A DNA stretch of 11,747 bases from an uncultured delta proteobacterium (GTDB lineage: Bacteria > RBG-13-61-14 > DRUE01): positions 1 to 11,747 of the forward strand of contig CAIYYW010000366.1 of NCBI GenBank assembly GCA_903930515.1. Reading direction: 5' to 3'. The position numbers and the translations under genes are program-made. The first letter of the stretch is position 1. Each line of letters begins with the position of its first letter. Under the pieces are notes generated by a model that did no database searches, was not told where the DNA came from, and worked only from the letters and a program-made list of their open reading frames with translations. Positions 1 to 7,616 of this stretch are shown one piece after another.

Positions 1-1050
1 CTGCAACTCTTCCAGCTTGTGCTCCAGGTTCCGGTTCGCCTTGTAGAGATCAATGCCCATCTCTCCATACCCGAGTTGTCCGCGGAGCTTTTCAATCAAC
101 TGGGCGATCACATTTTTGCTCAGGACCAGTTCGCCCACGATATTCATCAGGTTATCCAATTTGCCGATGTCCACCCGGACCGTCCGGGTAAGGCTCCGGA
201 CCGTCCCGATCTCTCCCTCCTCCGCCTCGGCTTCCCCTTCCTCCGATGCCGCCGGTTCCGGCTCGGCTGCGGCCTGGGCGGGAAGGGGCCGGCATTCCCC
301 GCCCGCTCCGGGCTTGATCAATTTAAGGGAAATGAGTTGGCTGCCGAGCTGGGCGAAAATATTTTTCTCCGGCAGGTCGGTCCCGAGCAGGAGGAAGAAG
401 GTGATCTTGTCTTCGGTGCTGGCCTCGGCGCTGGGGAGGGTGGTGATCAGTTCTCCCAGTTCCCGCATCGCCTTCTGGAGCACGGTCAGGTCTTCATCGA
501 AGGTGGCGAGACTGAAGATGGCGGTGACCTGGAAAATGAATTTTTGATCCTTAAGGTTTTCCACCAGCCGGTGCTCTTCATATTCGGTGAGCACGGTCAG
601 GATATCCCCGGACACCCCGCTTTCCCGGAGCCAGTCTTTGGCGTCCTCTTCCTCTTTTTCCTGCTCCACCCGCAAGAGCCTTTTCTTCAGCCCGTCAATC
701 TCCTCCGGGCTGATCTGCTCTCCCCCGGCCTTGCGGCTGATGATCGCCCGCAACTCTTCCACTACTTCAAACATGGTGTCCAGCCCCTCGGCGGTGAGCT
801 TGAGCTTGCCCAGCCGGAGCCGGTCCAGCAGGTCTTCCAGCTTGTGGGCGATCTCGCCGACTTCTCCGAAGCCGAACATCCCGCAGATGCCCTTGAGGGA
901 ATGGGCGGCGCGGAAGATGTCGTTGATCAGGGCGGGGTCCTGCTTGGTGTTGCGCTTGATCGCGCCATCCAGCTCCAACAGGCCGTGATTGAGCCGGTCC
1001 AGCAGGTCTTCGGCCTCGACCAGGAAATCAGAAAGGTTCACCCCGCTCAA
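1..1050 (-). CDS. cheA: CheA-type chemosensory histidine kinase, N-terminal 350 residues (runs off left edge)
   Basis: Cytoplasmic histidine kinase of a chemosensory (Che-like) pathway; it would autophosphorylate and pass phosphate to the CheY-like receiver encoded just upstream. Translating the minus strand gives an uninterrupted 350-codon frame to the window edge. Residues 1-105 are an Hpt (P1) domain with the box AAHSLKG and phospho-acceptor His50. Residues 145-250 form a P2-like region (LTEYEEHRLVENL), and 255-282 an Ala/Glu/Pro-rich linker. Residues about 290-350 start the H-kinase dimerisation domain, with the CheA signature DIGKLDNLMNIVGELVLSKN. The ATPase and CheW-like domains would lie outside the window. 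The start is TTG at 1050, because GGAGG at 1060-1056 sits 5 nt upstream; GTG at 1041 is less well placed. The TTG overlaps the receiver's TGA, implying translational coupling. Which chemosensory class it belongs to cannot be told. Confidence 0.93.
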   Translation of the reverse strand, partial: MSGVNLSDFLVEAEDLLDRLNHGLLELDGAIKRNTKQDPALINDIFRAAHSLKGICGMFGFGEVGEIAHKLEDLLDRLRLGKLKLTAEGLDTMFEVVEELRAIISRKAGGEQISPEEIDGLKKRLLRVEQEKEEEDAKDWLRESGVSGDILTVLTEYEEHRLVENLKDQKFIFQVTAIFSLATFDEDLTVLQKAMRELGELITTLPSAEASTEDKITFFLLLGTDLPEKNIFAQLGSQLISLKLIKPGAGGECRPLPAQAAAEPEPAASEEGEAEAEEGEIGTVRSLTRTVRVDIGKLDNLMNIVGELVLSKNVIAQLIEKLRGQLGYGEMGIDLYKANRNLEHKLEELQ

Positions 1051-1466
1051 TGTTTCCTCCGAATGCCCTTCGGACCGGGAGCGCCCATCCCCAGGTATTT
1101 CTTGATCAGTTCCTGGAATTTACCCGGGTCAATCGGCTTGATCAGATACTCGTCCGCGCCCAGGGAGATCCCCTTCTCGCGGTCCCGGGGGGAGCTTTCC
1201 GTGGTCACCACGATCAGCGGGATATGGGAATATTCAGGGTGGTTCCGGATGAAGCTGATCAGCTCCAGGCCGTTGATGTCCGGCATATTGATGTCGGTGA
1301 TGATCAGGTCGAATTTCCCGCGCGGAAGCTCCTTGAGCGCCTCGAACCCGCTGGCCACTTCAATGATGCTGACCAGTTCCGAGACTTCTTCCAGGGTGCT
1401 GACCAGGAACGCCCGGGTGATGGCGGAATCTTCCGCGATCAGGATCTGATAATTTTTTTTGGTCAT
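1047..1466 (-). CDS. Single-domain CheY-like response regulator
   Basis: Stand-alone receiver of 139 residues, probably phosphorylated by the adjacent CheA. The conserved receiver residues are visible: the acidic pair Glu12-Asp13 (ILIAEDSA), phospho-acceptor Asp58 in DLIITDINMPDINGLEL, the switch Thr88/Thr89 (VVTTESS), and Lys110 in the YLIKP motif. No output domain follows; the C-terminus after about residue 125 is a short basic tail. AGGA lies just upstream of the ATG, 13 nt after the stop of the PATAN-receiver gene. The stop codon overlaps the TTG start of cheA, so the three genes look like one operon. It could act on a motor switch, a type IV pilus or another output; the sequence gives no way to choose, so no cheY symbol is assigned. 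Confidence 0.93.
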   Translation of the reverse strand: MTKKNYQILIAEDSAITRAFLVSTLEEVSELVSIIEVASGFEALKELPRGKFDLIITDINMPDINGLELISFIRNHPEYSHIPLIVVTTESSPRDREKGISLGADEYLIKPIDPGKFQELIKKYLGMGAPGPKGIRRKH

Positions 1467-1479
1467 CTTCCTAAATCAG

Positions 1480-3423
1480 CTATTCATCCTTTTTATTTTC
1501 ATCCCGTTTCATCTCCAGGAGTCTCCTCTCCAGCAACGCCTTTTCCATGGACAGGCCGACCTGGACCAGGAAAATCTCCAGGCTCTCCGTGTCTCCGATC
1601 TCCTTGTCCTCCGGCGCGTTGTCCCCATAGAGGATCGCGGCCACTTTGCCGCTGGTGATGATGGGCGCCGCGAACACCTCCGCGGGCTCCTCGCCGCCCA
1701 GTCTTTCAATCAGGTATTGGTTCCACTTGTTGGGCTTCAATTTTTTCTTGAGCGGAATCCGCTTCTGGAGGGCTTCCTGGAAGATGCTCGGCTCCTGGAG
1801 CGGAATCCGCATCTTCCGCACCTGCCGTTCCGGGTCCTGGCCGTTGAGCCGGATGCCGAACTGTCCCAACCCGGCCACCTGGTCGCGGGTCACCACGAAG
1901 ATCACCGCCCGGTTCATCAGCTCGGAGGCGAACCGGAGCACCAACAGGGTGATCTGTCCGTTCGCGCTCGGGTCGTTCAATTCCTGGATCATACTCCGGA
2001 GCATCTCCAGCCCGCGACTCTTTTTGATCTCCGGCTCCGGAATCAACAACTCCTCTTCTCCCAGCTCCTTCCTCAATTCCTCGGCCAAATCAAATAACTC
2101 GTCTTTATTGGATTTTTCCTCCACCCGCGCTTCCGCTCCCGCGCTGAATATGGGAATAGTCTTGAGCGCGTTTTCCAGGATCTGGAGAAAATTGATCAAC
2201 TCGGGACTGGAGAAGGTTTCGTCCAGTTGCGAACTTTTGGGCTTGAAGAAAAAGTAATTGGCTTCCAGCTTTTCCGCCTGCTTCTGCGCCGCCTGGTTCT
2301 CGTAGTCGGTGGTGAGGATGCAGGGTATTTTGCGGTCCAGCTCCTTGATCTTGCGCAGCAGCTCCAGTCCTCCCAGCAGGTTTTTCCCGTCAAACCCGGG
2401 CATAATCAGGTCCGCGATCACGATCGGAACCAAGCCCTGCGATAGAAGATGCTTGACCCGGGCCAGGGCCGGATTCAATTCCGGGAATTTCTCCACCTTG
2501 AATCCCGCTCCCTGGAAATGACGGGTGATCGCCTCCAGCATCAACGGCTCGTCATCAACCGCAACCATCACCTGGCCGGTGGCCAAAAGGGGATCTTCTT
2601 TGGGAGCGGAGATCCGGGAGGCTCCGGCCGGAACCGGATCGCATTCCGGTTCCGGAGACGGTTTCTCTTGCGGTTCCGGGGCCGCGTCCGGGCCCGGGGA
2701 ATTGACCGCATCGCTCACCGGGGCCGGCGAAGCTTCCATTTCCGGGGACGGTTCGGCCGGTTTTTGTTTTTCATAATCATCCAGGAATTCGCTCACCGAG
2801 CTGAAATCCCCTTCCCCGCCGCCCGGCTCCTTCTTGAATTCCTCATCCTTGATCTCAAACTCCGGCTCGCCCGGAAGCGGCCCGACCGCGGGACCGCTCG
2901 CCATCCGCCTCTGCTCGTCCTGGAGCCGGGTGCCTTCCATCGCCAGGTATTGCGGGCTTAACCCCTGATCCATCACAAACTGCCGCCAGGGGTTCTTGAG
3001 CGAATTGATCTCCCCGTCCACTTCCATCAGCTCGAAGCTGAAATTGCCCTCCATCCATCCAAAGAAGCTGAACACCACCTGGGTGACTTCCTTCTCAATC
3101 ACCTGGTCTAGCTTGGACCGGGGCAACTGAACTTTTTCGGACAGGAAATCCTTGATCAACACCCCGTGGTCGCCCATCCGCTTGGCCTCGGCTAAAACCT
3201 GTTCCAGATGTTTCTGCGTGATCACCTTCTCTTCCACCAGCATCAGCCCAAGGTTCTTCTTGATCTCGCTGCTCAGAGCCGACACCACCAGACCGTCCTT
3301 GAAGATAATCTTGCCCTTGATCTCACCGCTGCTCAGGTTGAGCACTCCCGACTTCCGGGCGAGACTCACTATTTGCAGAATATCCCCCAGGCCTAAATCT
3401 TCCAGGCTTCCTACTAATCCCAT
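1480..3423 (-). CDS. PATAN (DUF4388) - receiver - GAF-like signalling protein
   Basis: A 647-residue cytoplasmic signalling protein, first gene of the che-like operon. Residues 1-160 resemble the PATAN/DUF4388 domain, typified by LGDILQIVSLARKSGVL followed by GKIIFKDGLVVSA; this module is found in bacterial signalling proteins and is thought to mediate protein contacts. Residues 175-280 are a Pro/Glu/Ala-rich, acidic, probably disordered linker. Residues 284-420 are a receiver domain: Asp290/Asp291, phospho-acceptor Asp338 in IADLIMPGFDG, Thr371/Thr372 and Lys394 in FFFKPK. Residues 470-635 look like a degenerate GAF fold (AAPIITSGKVAAILYG) with an amphipathic C-terminal helix. No membrane segment or DNA-binding domain is apparent. 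It may be a further phosphorylation target of the CheA. The domain calls for PATAN and receiver are good; GAF is tentative. Confidence 0.88.
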   Translation of the reverse strand: MGLVGSLEDLGLGDILQIVSLARKSGVLNLSSGEIKGKIIFKDGLVVSALSSEIKKNLGLMLVEEKVITQKHLEQVLAEAKRMGDHGVLIKDFLSEKVQLPRSKLDQVIEKEVTQVVFSFFGWMEGNFSFELMEVDGEINSLKNPWRQFVMDQGLSPQYLAMEGTRLQDEQRRMASGPAVGPLPGEPEFEIKDEEFKKEPGGGEGDFSSVSEFLDDYEKQKPAEPSPEMEASPAPVSDAVNSPGPDAAPEPQEKPSPEPECDPVPAGASRISAPKEDPLLATGQVMVAVDDEPLMLEAITRHFQGAGFKVEKFPELNPALARVKHLLSQGLVPIVIADLIMPGFDGKNLLGGLELLRKIKELDRKIPCILTTDYENQAAQKQAEKLEANYFFFKPKSSQLDETFSSPELINFLQILENALKTIPIFSAGAEARVEEKSNKDELFDLAEELRKELGEEELLIPEPEIKKSRGLEMLRSMIQELNDPSANGQITLLVLRFASELMNRAVIFVVTRDQVAGLGQFGIRLNGQDPERQVRKMRIPLQEPSIFQEALQKRIPLKKKLKPNKWNQYLIERLGGEEPAEVFAAPIITSGKVAAILYGDNAPEDKEIGDTESLEIFLVQVGLSMEKALLERRLLEMKRDENKKDE

Positions 3424-3567
3424 TTATACCTATCCAATTTGAAACTATCATAACCGTCTTCAAAAGTAAAGCCACTCGACTATCGAATGGTCCGGATGAT
3501 CGGTCCTTCCAATATCCGCGAATGGGCCAAAAGGGATTATTTATCAAACGGGGACCAGGGCCAAGGC

Positions 3568-3595
3568 TTGATTTCAGAGGAATCAGCGTTATATT
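3568..3595 (+). promoter_or_regulatory. Candidate sigma70-type promoter for the hdr-flx operon
   Basis: TTGATT at 3568-3573 and TATATT at 3590-3595 are separated by 16 nt and lie about 60 nt before the hdrC start, in the 232-bp divergent intergenic region. The short inverted pair TGATT/AATCA sits over the -35 and spacer and could be a protein site. For the opposite operon I see only TATGAT on the minus strand near 3444-3449 without a convincing -35. This is a visual match only. Confidence 0.4.
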
Positions 3596-3655
3596 TAGCA
3601 CATGCGAACTAAGAATTAGCAATGGGCTTCAAAAGCAAGGAGTTGAGATAACCGA

Positions 3656-4231
3656 ATGGAAGGCCATCCCGAAGATCAAGACCAAAGCCTGATGAGCCGG
3701 GTTCGCGAGGGAACGGGCGAATCGGCCTATAAGTGTTACCAGTGCGGCAAATGTTCCGCCGGTTGTCCGCTCGCGCTGGAGATGGACTATCCCCCCAGCC
3801 AGATCCTTCGGATGATCCAACTCGGCCTGCCCGGTCTGGAAGAAAAAGCGCTGGGATCGCTCAGCATCTGGCTTTGCCTGGCCTGCGAGACCTGCGTGGC
3901 GCGTTGTCCCAAGGAAGTTGACCTGCCGAAAATTATGGATTTTTTGCGACAAGAATCCTTGCGCCGGGGACTCACGCATCCCACGGCGAAAAATATCATC
4001 AAGTTCCATCGGGCCTTTCTTGACCCGGTGAAATATACCGGGAGGGCGTTTGAGGTCGGCCTGATCGCTGACTACAAGGCCCGAAACCCGATCAGCGCGT
4101 TCCAGGATGTTTTGATCGCGCCCAAGATGTTTTTCAAGGGCAAGCTCAGCCTGGCGCCTCATATGATCAAGGGAAGGGGCGAGATCGGGAGGATTTTTGA
4201 GCGGGCGATGAAAAAGGAAAGCAAGAAATGA
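3656..4231 (+). CDS. hdrC: HdrC: heterodisulfide reductase-type 4Fe-4S subunit C
   Basis: Iron-sulfur subunit that relays electrons from HdrA to HdrB in soluble heterodisulfide reductase-like complexes. The 191 residues carry two ferredoxin-type [4Fe-4S] motifs: Cys27-x2-30-x2-33-x3-37 (CYQCGKCSAGCP) and Cys74-x2-77-x2-80-x3-84 (CLACETCVARCP). These are followed by a helical C-terminal region ending in basic residues. The length fits the cytoplasmic HdrC family, and there is no membrane span, so this is not the HdrDE type. The ATG at 3656 has AAGGAG at 3637-3642, a somewhat long 13-nt spacing; the next in-frame ATG (3692) has no better site. It is the first gene of the operon, and its TGA overlaps the ATG of hdrB. 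Confidence 0.94.
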   Translation: MEGHPEDQDQSLMSRVREGTGESAYKCYQCGKCSAGCPLALEMDYPPSQILRMIQLGLPGLEEKALGSLSIWLCLACETCVARCPKEVDLPKIMDFLRQESLRRGLTHPTAKNIIKFHRAFLDPVKYTGRAFEVGLIADYKARNPISAFQDVLIAPKMFFKGKLSLAPHMIKGRGEIGRIFERAMKKESKK

Positions 4232-5142
4232 AGCTGGGATATTTTCCAGGATGCTCCCTGCTCGGCTCGGCCCGAGAGCTGGAAGAATCTCTTATGCTCG
4301 TGGCCAAAAAAGCCGGGATGGAGTTGACCACGATTCCGGACTGGAACTGTTGCGGGTCAACCGCGGCGCATAATCTGAACCACCTGCTTTCGGTCTCGCT
4401 CCCGGCCCGGATCCTGGCGCTGGCGGACAAGGCTGGGATGAAGGAAGTGCTGGTGCCCTGCTCGGCCTGCTACAACCGCCTGGCGATGGCGCAGTATGAG
4501 CTTCTGGAAAACCCGGATTTAAAAAAAGAGGTATCGGAAATTATTGAAATGGATTTTGAGGGGACTGCCAAACTATTGAATGTGGTGGAGGGGATGGAGA
4601 AAATTTTCGGGGAAGACTCCGTCCTGAAGGTGGAAAAACCGTTTGAGCATAAAGTGGCCTGCTATTACGGCTGCCTGCTGGTGCGTCCGGCCAAGGTCCT
4701 GAAATTTGACCGGCCCGAGGACCCGCAGTCAATGGACCGGTTGATGAAGAAGATCGGCGCGGACCCGATTGACTGGCCGGACAAGGTGGAATGTTGCGGA
4801 GCGGGCTTGAGCGTTTCCCGCACCGACCTGGTGGCCAAGCTCTCGGGCAAGATCCTGGAAAGCGCGGTCAAGCGGGGGGCCGAGGCGATCATTGTCGCCT
4901 GCCCGATGTGCCATTCCAATTTGGATATGAGAAGGGAAAATATAGAGAAGGCCGCGGGCAAAAAATATTCCATCCCGGTCCTATATCTCACCGAGGCGAT
5001 CGGGCTGGCGCTGGGCTTGAGCGAAAAGGAATTGGGGTTGCACCGGCACCTGGTCCCGGTGGTTTTCCCGATCCGGGAAAAGAAAGCGGAGCCGGAAAAG
5101 GCGGAGAGCGCTGAAGAGTCCGCGGGGGCGGTGGAGGAATAA
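4228..5142 (+). CDS. hdrB: HdrB: heterodisulfide reductase-type catalytic subunit B
   Basis: Catalytic subunit that in characterised HdrABC enzymes binds two non-cubane [4Fe-4S] clusters and reduces a disulfide. Both CCG motifs are complete: Cys9-x31-Cys41-Cys42-x35-Cys78-x2-Cys81, and Cys149-x39-Cys189-Cys190-x34-Cys225-x2-Cys228, matching the family pattern CX31-39CCX35-36CXXC closely. Its catalytic core therefore looks intact. In methanogens the substrate is CoM-S-S-CoB; in bacteria DsrC or an unknown disulfide is proposed, and no candidate is encoded in this window. The C-terminal 20 or so residues are an acidic Glu/Ala-rich tail that does not look like part of the core fold. The start overlaps the hdrC stop, with AGGA at 4215-4218. 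GGAGG at 5133-5137, in its last codons, serves hdrA. Confidence 0.95.
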   Translation: MKLGYFPGCSLLGSARELEESLMLVAKKAGMELTTIPDWNCCGSTAAHNLNHLLSVSLPARILALADKAGMKEVLVPCSACYNRLAMAQYELLENPDLKKEVSEIIEMDFEGTAKLLNVVEGMEKIFGEDSVLKVEKPFEHKVACYYGCLLVRPAKVLKFDRPEDPQSMDRLMKKIGADPIDWPDKVECCGAGLSVSRTDLVAKLSGKILESAVKRGAEAIIVACPMCHSNLDMRRENIEKAAGKKYSIPVLYLTEAIGLALGLSEKELGLHRHLVPVVFPIREKKAEPEKAESAEESAGAVEE

Positions 5143-5143
5143 G

Positions 5144-7135
5144 ATGGCCCGGATCGGAGTCTTTATCTGCCATTGCGGAGAGAACATCGCCGGGACCGTG
5201 GATGTGTTCAAGGTTGCGGAAGCGGCCGGCAAATTCCCGGGCGTGGTCCACAGCGTGGAATATAAATATATGTGTTCGGACCCGGGCCAGACCATGATCA
5301 AGGACGCGATCAAGGAGAAGAAGCTGACCGGGGTGGTGGTCGCGGCCTGTTCGCCCCGGATGCACGAACCCACCTTCCGGAGGGCCTGCGCGGAAGCGGG
5401 CTTGAACCCGTTTTTATGCGAGATGGCCAATATCCGCGAGCATTGCAGTTGGGTGCACGAGAAGGGCGAGGCGACCACCCAAAAAGCGATAGAGTTGATC
5501 CGGATTATGGTGGAAAAGGTGAAGCGGAACAAGCCGCTCTATTCCATCAAGGTGCCGGTGACCAAGACCGCGCTGGTGTTGGGAGGGGGCATCGCCGGGA
5601 TCCAGGCCGCGTTGGACATCGCCAATGCCGGCCACCAGGTGATCCTGGTGGAAAGGAGTCCGTCCATCGGCGGACATATGCTCCAGCTTTCCGAGACCTT
5701 CCCGACCCTGGACTGCTCGCAATGCATTTTGACTCCGCGGATGGTGGAAGTGGCGCAGCATCCGAAGATCACGCTTTATACTTATTCCGAGCTGGAAAGC
5801 CTGGATGGCTTCATCGGTAATTTCAAGGCCAGAATCCGGAGGAAGGCGCGCGGGGTGGACGAGAAATTATGCACCGGGTGCGGGGTCTGCATCCAGAAAT
5901 GTCCGCAGAAGAAAATCCCGAGCGAATTTGACGCCGGGATGGGAAAAAGGACCGCGATTTATGTTCCCTGCCCGCAGTCGGTCCCGAACCAGCCGGTGAT
6001 AGACCGCGAGCATTGCACCTATTATATTAAGGGCAAATGCAAGATTTGCGAAAAGTTCTGCGAGAGGAAAGCCATCCGGCTGGACCAACAGGATGAAATC
6101 ATAGAAGTCAATGTGGGCGCGGTGGTGGCCGCAACCGGCTTTGACATCCTCCATTCCAAGGATTTCCCGGAATACGGTTACGGCAAATATCCGGATGTGA
6201 TTGACGGCCTGCAATTTGAGCGGCTGGCCTCGGCCTCCGGACCCACCCTGGGAGCGATCAAGCGGCCCTCGGACGGGAAAGAGCCGGAGACCGTTGTGTT
6301 CATCGCCTGCGCCGGTTCCCGGGACGACGCCAAGGGGATTCCCTATTGCTCCAAAATCTGCTGTATGTACACGGCCAAACACGCGATGCTTTACAAGCAC
6401 AAGGTCCATAATGGAAAGGCCTATGTCTTTTATATGGACATCCGCGCGGGCGGGAAGAACTATGAGGAATTCGTGCGCCGGGCGATTGAGGAAGACGGAG
6501 CGGTTTATCTTAGGGGCCGGGTGTCAAGGATTTACGAGGAAGACGGAAAACTTATCGTCAAGGGAGTGGATACGCTTTTGGGGGCGCAGCCGGTTGAGAT
6601 CAAGGCGGATATGGTGGTGCTGGCCACCGCGATCGTGGCCAATCAGGACGCGGAATCTCTCGCGCAAAAACTGCGGGTAAGCTATGACCCCTACCATTTC
6701 CTGTCCGAGGCGCATCCCAAGCTCAGGCCGGTTGAGACCAATACCGCGGGAATTTTCCTGGCCGGAGCCTGCCAGGCGCCCAAGGATATTCCAGAAGCAG
6801 TGGCCCAGGCCTCGGGAGCAGCGGCCAAGGTCGCCGGCCTCTTCTCCTCGTCCGAGCTGTCGCGCGAGCCGGTGATCGCGGTGGTGAACCGCTTGCCGCC
6901 TCCGGTCTTCTCAACCTGCACCGGCTGTTTCCTTTGCGAAAAGGCCTGTCCCTATCAGGCGATTGAGCGGGAGGAGATCAAGGACCGGAAGGGCAATGTG
7001 ATTAAAGTAGTGGCCAAGGTCAATCCGGGCTTGTGCCAGGGATGCGGAACCTGCGTGGCGCTTTGCCGGGTCAAGGCCATTGATCTTCAAGGATTCACCA
7101 ACGAGCAGGTTTATTGCGAGCTGATGGCGTTATGA
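5144..7135 (+). CDS. hdrA: HdrA: FAD- and Fe-S-containing bifurcating subunit A
   Basis: Flavin-based electron-bifurcating core subunit, 663 residues, close to the usual length for a stand-alone HdrA. The N-terminal domain (1-135) has Cys9, 11, 44, 69, 92 and 101 (FICHCGENIAGTVD, CSPRMHEPTF), typical of the HdrA insertion domain. A dinucleotide-fold FAD site follows (VLGGGIAGIQAALDIANAGH, about 145-164), then TLDCSQCILTPRM around 188-200. An inserted ferredoxin has Cys243/246/249/253, with further cysteines at 291/299/302/306. The FAD domain continues with YCSKICCMYTAKHA (401-414) and TAGIFLAGACQAPKDI. The C-terminal ferredoxin has Cys592/595/598/602 and Cys631/634/637/641; the last motif ends CR rather than the usual CP. 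The family distributes electrons between ferredoxin and HdrBC. Its ATG follows GGAGG by 6 nt, 1 nt after the hdrB stop. Confidence 0.96.
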   Translation: MARIGVFICHCGENIAGTVDVFKVAEAAGKFPGVVHSVEYKYMCSDPGQTMIKDAIKEKKLTGVVVAACSPRMHEPTFRRACAEAGLNPFLCEMANIREHCSWVHEKGEATTQKAIELIRIMVEKVKRNKPLYSIKVPVTKTALVLGGGIAGIQAALDIANAGHQVILVERSPSIGGHMLQLSETFPTLDCSQCILTPRMVEVAQHPKITLYTYSELESLDGFIGNFKARIRRKARGVDEKLCTGCGVCIQKCPQKKIPSEFDAGMGKRTAIYVPCPQSVPNQPVIDREHCTYYIKGKCKICEKFCERKAIRLDQQDEIIEVNVGAVVAATGFDILHSKDFPEYGYGKYPDVIDGLQFERLASASGPTLGAIKRPSDGKEPETVVFIACAGSRDDAKGIPYCSKICCMYTAKHAMLYKHKVHNGKAYVFYMDIRAGGKNYEEFVRRAIEEDGAVYLRGRVSRIYEEDGKLIVKGVDTLLGAQPVEIKADMVVLATAIVANQDAESLAQKLRVSYDPYHFLSEAHPKLRPVETNTAGIFLAGACQAPKDIPEAVAQASGAAAKVAGLFSSSELSREPVIAVVNRLPPPVFSTCTGCFLCEKACPYQAIEREEIKDRKGNVIKVVAKVNPGLCQGCGTCVALCRVKAIDLQGFTNEQVYCELMAL

Positions 7136-7136
7136 A

Positions 7137-7164
7137 ATCCTTCTCCGCTAAAGCTACGAAGGAT
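7137..7164 (+). repeat. Inverted repeat overlapping the mvhD ribosome binding site
   Basis: ATCCTTC at 7137-7143 and GAAGGAT at 7158-7164 are perfect complements around a 14-nt spacer, filling most of the 36-nt gap between hdrA and mvhD. The right arm contains AAGGA, the likely Shine-Dalgarno for the mvhD ATG at 7172. Folded RNA would hide it, although AGGTGG at 7165-7170 stays free. The sequence resembles small hairpin repeats with a GCTAAAGCTACG-like core that I recall from environmental genomes. Confidence 0.6.
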
Positions 7165-7171
7165 AGGTGGG

Positions 7172-7609
7172 ATGATGTCGGAATTTGAACCGAAAATAGT
7201 CGCCTTTGTCTGTAACTGGTGCACTTACGCCGGAGCGGATTTAACCGGCACCAGCCGGATCAAGTATGCGTCCAATGTCCGGATGATCCGCCTGCCCTGC
7301 ACCGGCCGGATAGATTTCATGCTTTTACTCAAGGCCTTTGAACAGGGCGCGGACGGGATCATTGTTTCCGGATGTCACCCCAACGACTGCCATTACACGG
7401 CCGGGAACTTCCACGCCCGCCGTCGCTGGATGATGTTCCGTTCCCTGCTGGATTTCCTGGGAATAGACACCCGGCGGATCCATTTCGCCTGGGTGAGCGC
7501 GGCCGAGGGGGCGAAATGGGCGGAGTTCGTCAACTCGGTCACGGACCAAGTCAGGAAACTCGGCCCGAACGAGCAATATCAAAAACTGTCGCAAGCCGGA
7601 GTGGAATAA
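7172..7609 (+). CDS. mvhD: MvhD/FlxD: [2Fe-2S] electron-transfer protein of the Hdr complex
   Basis: Small iron-sulfur protein that in Mvh-Hdr and Flx-Hdr complexes connects the electron-input module to HdrA. The 145 residues have the family signature: FVCNWCTYAGADLTG with Cys14 and Cys17, Cys43 in RLPCTGRID, and Cys68/Cys73 in SGCHPNDCHY, the five cysteines seen in MvhD-type [2Fe-2S] proteins. HFAWVSAAEGAKWAEFV near the C-terminus is also typical. Two adjacent ATGs (7172, 7175) are possible starts; AAGGA at 7159-7163 favours 7172. The next gene follows after 7 nt. In the Flx nomenclature it would be flxD; because no NiFe-hydrogenase genes follow and Flx-like genes do, that is the more likely role. 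It stands alone and is not fused to HdrA. Confidence 0.94.
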   Translation: MMSEFEPKIVAFVCNWCTYAGADLTGTSRIKYASNVRMIRLPCTGRIDFMLLLKAFEQGADGIIVSGCHPNDCHYTAGNFHARRRWMMFRSLLDFLGIDTRRIHFAWVSAAEGAKWAEFVNSVTDQVRKLGPNEQYQKLSQAGVE

Positions 7610-7616
7610 AGGTCTG

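Noticed and set aside
19-1449. 476-residue open frame on the plus strand
   Set aside because: Shadow of cheA and the receiver gene on the minus strand. The minus-strand translations have clear Hpt, dimerisation and receiver motifs; the plus frame has none and spans both genes.
3629-4162. 177-residue minus-strand frame opposite hdrC
   Set aside because: Antisense shadow of hdrC; low-complexity composition and no recognisable motif.
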